A DNA stretch of 7,990 bases, from contig JARBTY010000139.1 in assembly GCA_029239935.1 (NCBI GenBank), positions 1 to 7,990 on the forward strand, in the 5' to 3' direction. Below, one piece after another: positions 6,788-7,990 of the stretch (position 1 is its first letter; each line of letters begins with the position of its first letter). The notes under the pieces are model-generated. The model worked only from the letters and a program-made list of their open reading frames with translations, did no database searches and was not told the origin of the DNA. Source of the stretch: Clostridia bacterium. GTDB taxonomy: Bacteria; Bacillota_A; Clostridia; Lachnospirales; Cellulosilyticaceae. The position numbers and the translations under genes are program-made.

Positions 6788-7756
6788 TCAGATCTGAAAA
6801 TTGTTTTTTATTGTTACATCATCCTCTGTACCCACATGCGAGATAGTTTTCACACGTGAGGTAGTTATCACATGTGAATTACTTCTCACATGCATATATT
6901 CTGATAGAATAACGCTGGAGAATATAAGCACAGACCCTATAATAACATTGATTGTAACACGGTCATCCAGCAATATAACCGAAAAAACAATCCCGAATAC
7001 AGATTCCATACACAATATAATAGCCGCCCTAGAAGAAGAGGTGTATTTTTGTCCTATAGTCTGAAATAAGAAGGCAATAAAGGTACTAAACACACCCAAG
7101 TAGACAACTGGTACAGTCATCTGAACAGTTATTTCTGTTGGTGGCTTCTCAAATATAAAAGCAAAAATAAAAGCTAAAACACAACAAACTATCATTTGAG
7201 TAATAGCTAAAATAATGATATCTCCTTTTTTTGAAAAATGCCCTAAAGATGTGATATGACCTGCAAAAACTAACGCACATAATATCCCTAATACTTCACC
7301 TATTCCCAGACTAAAGCCCATGTCTTTTGTAAGATTTAAAAAGCTAAAGCCTACTATCGCTATAAGTCCTGCCATGATGTTATAACTTTTAATACGTTCT
7401 TTATAGATGATAAACACTAAAAAAGGTACCATAATCACATTAAGGGCTGTTAAAAAAGCTAACTTGCCTACACTTAAATACATTGCACCTATAGTCTGAA
7501 AAGTAAAACCTAAAAATAATAGAGTTCCCACAACCATGCCTGATATCCAATCCTGCTTTGTAATGCTTTTTAATTTTTTCCAAAAAACTACAATAAGCAT
7601 GATAGATGCTATGGCAAACCTTATGCCTATCATATAAAAAGGACTAAGGGTTTCAAGAGATTTTTGTACCCCAATAAAGCCCCCGCCCCATACCAGTGCT
7701 GTAATACAGAGTAAAAGATCTCCGAACCACGGTGGTAACTGTTTTGTCGTTTTCAT
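6788..7756 (-). CDS. EamA/DMT-family membrane transporter
   Basis: This 322-residue protein belongs to the drug/metabolite transporter superfamily (RhaT/EamA type), which mostly exports amino acids, nucleotide sugars or other metabolites; the substrate cannot be read from sequence. Two repeated five-helix halves are visible. The first half starts FGDLLLCITALVWGGGFIG (11-29) and has RFAIASIML near 46-54. The second starts near 152 and ends by about 286, with TSSSRAAIILCMESVFG (239-255) as the familiar late motif. After the last helix comes an unusual polar tail of about 35 residues built on a tandem six-residue repeat. The ATG is 4 nt after AGGAGG, a tight but workable spacing. The gene lies 15 nt after a sugar kinase and is probably co-transcribed with it. 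No convincing terminator follows, so read-through would meet the queT riboswitch. Confidence 0.92.
   Translation of the reverse strand: MKTTKQLPPWFGDLLLCITALVWGGGFIGVQKSLETLSPFYMIGIRFAIASIMLIVVFWKKLKSITKQDWISGMVVGTLLFLGFTFQTIGAMYLSVGKLAFLTALNVIMVPFLVFIIYKERIKSYNIMAGLIAIVGFSFLNLTKDMGFSLGIGEVLGILCALVFAGHITSLGHFSKKGDIIILAITQMIVCCVLAFIFAFIFEKPPTEITVQMTVPVVYLGVFSTFIAFLFQTIGQKYTSSSRAAIILCMESVFGIVFSVILLDDRVTINVIIGSVLIFSSVILSEYMHVRSNSHVITTSRVKTISHVGTEDDVTIKNNFQI
6821..6892 (-). repeat. Four tandem 18-bp repeats in the transporter tail
   Basis: Four units of exactly 18 bp run from 6892 to 6821 and encode six-residue units at residues 289-312 of the transporter. The first is HVRSNS and the third RVKTIS. 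The core CATGTG (CGTGTG in one copy) recurs at 6887-6892, 6869-6874, 6851-6856 and 6833-6838. The DNA core is also palindromic: TCACATGTGA is perfect around 6868-6877, and a near-copy is centred near 6855. The outer bases of the units have diverged, so expansion is not very recent. The repeats keep the reading frame. Function is unknown. Confidence 0.85.
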
Positions 7757-7771
7757 ACTTCCTCCTAATGT

Positions 7772-7990
7772 CTATTCTTCTATTTCACTAAGCTGTGGAA
7801 TAGCCTGTATTGCTCCATATTTTTCAGTGGTTTTTGCTCCTACTTTATTAGCTATTGTAATAATTTTCTTCATACATGCTTTGTCTAATAAAGCTTCTTT
7901 GGGATAATCAAGTTCAGCGACCTGTGCTAACACAGCCCCTATATAGGCATCTCCCGCTCCTGTTGCATCAACCATTTTGACTGGTATACT
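7772..7990 (-). CDS. PfkB-family sugar kinase, C-terminal part (fructokinase-like)
   Basis: Only the last 72 codons are in the window; the frame is open to the edge and the 5' end lies beyond 7990. The fragment contains DATGAGDAYIGAVL, the second PfkB signature, where GAGD forms the anion hole and its Asp is the catalytic base for ATP-dependent phosphorylation of the sugar. The tail reads IANKVGAKTTEKYGAIQAIP, which resembles fructokinases (ScrK type) more than ribokinases, but a substrate call from this fragment is only an inference. An internal ATG at 7975 is not a real start because it falls within the signature. The EamA transporter begins 15 nt after the TAG stop. Confidence 0.9.
   Translation of the reverse strand, partial: SIPVKMVDATGAGDAYIGAVLAQVAELDYPKEALLDKACMKKIITIANKVGAKTTEKYGAIQAIPQLSEIEE

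Noticed and set aside
6801..7064. 87-codon plus-strand open frame
   Set aside because: It is antisense to the EamA gene. Its repetitive start only mirrors the 18-bp repeats.

Overview
The window reads as ordinary chromosome of an AT-rich, low-GC Gram-positive bacterium, most likely in the Clostridia (Lachnospirales or a relative). The reasons are strong AGGAGG-type ribosome binding sites, a long-form ribosome hibernation factor near secA, a clostridial-style SecA with a C-terminal zinc motif, a Bacillus-like elongator tRNA-Met, a class I preQ1 riboswitch in front of queT, and an upstream site matching the SigH consensus. The genus cannot be fixed from sequence alone. Every supported gene lies on the minus strand, so transcription runs from high to low coordinates.

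In order of transcription: (1) 7990-6788, the 3' end of a PfkB-family sugar kinase (cut by the window edge), followed 15 nt later by a ten-helix EamA/DMT-family transporter whose C-terminus carries four tandem copies of an 18-bp repeat. (2) 6756-6007, a complete regulatory unit: a SigA-type promoter, a preQ1-I aptamer, a 12-bp antiterminator, an intrinsic terminator and queT, the substrate-binding subunit of a queuosine-precursor transporter. (3) 5936-5222, hpf (long ribosome hibernation promoting factor) with a SigH-type promoter and a strong terminator. (4) 5108-3381, a methyl-accepting chemotaxis protein. (5) 3314-569, secA with an extended -10 promoter, a probable TTG start and a terminator. 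(6) 326-63, a two-gene tRNA operon (Met-CAT then Val-TAC) with its own promoter and terminator.

Most units are independently expressed housekeeping genes: protein export (secA), translation (tRNAs), stationary-phase ribosome protection (hpf) and tRNA-modification precursor uptake (queT). The chemoreceptor lies between hpf and secA, which are neighbours in Bacillus, so it looks like a later insertion. For three genes (secA, MCP, hpf) the longest reading frame is not the best start: ribosome-binding-site spacing and family N-termini favour shorter proteins.

I found no CRISPR array, phage, transposase, defence locus or clearly new system. The items most worth a second look are the 18-bp repeat tail of the transporter, a 43-nt palindromic element between secA and the tRNAs, the near-complete riboswitch mechanism before queT, and the SigH site before hpf.
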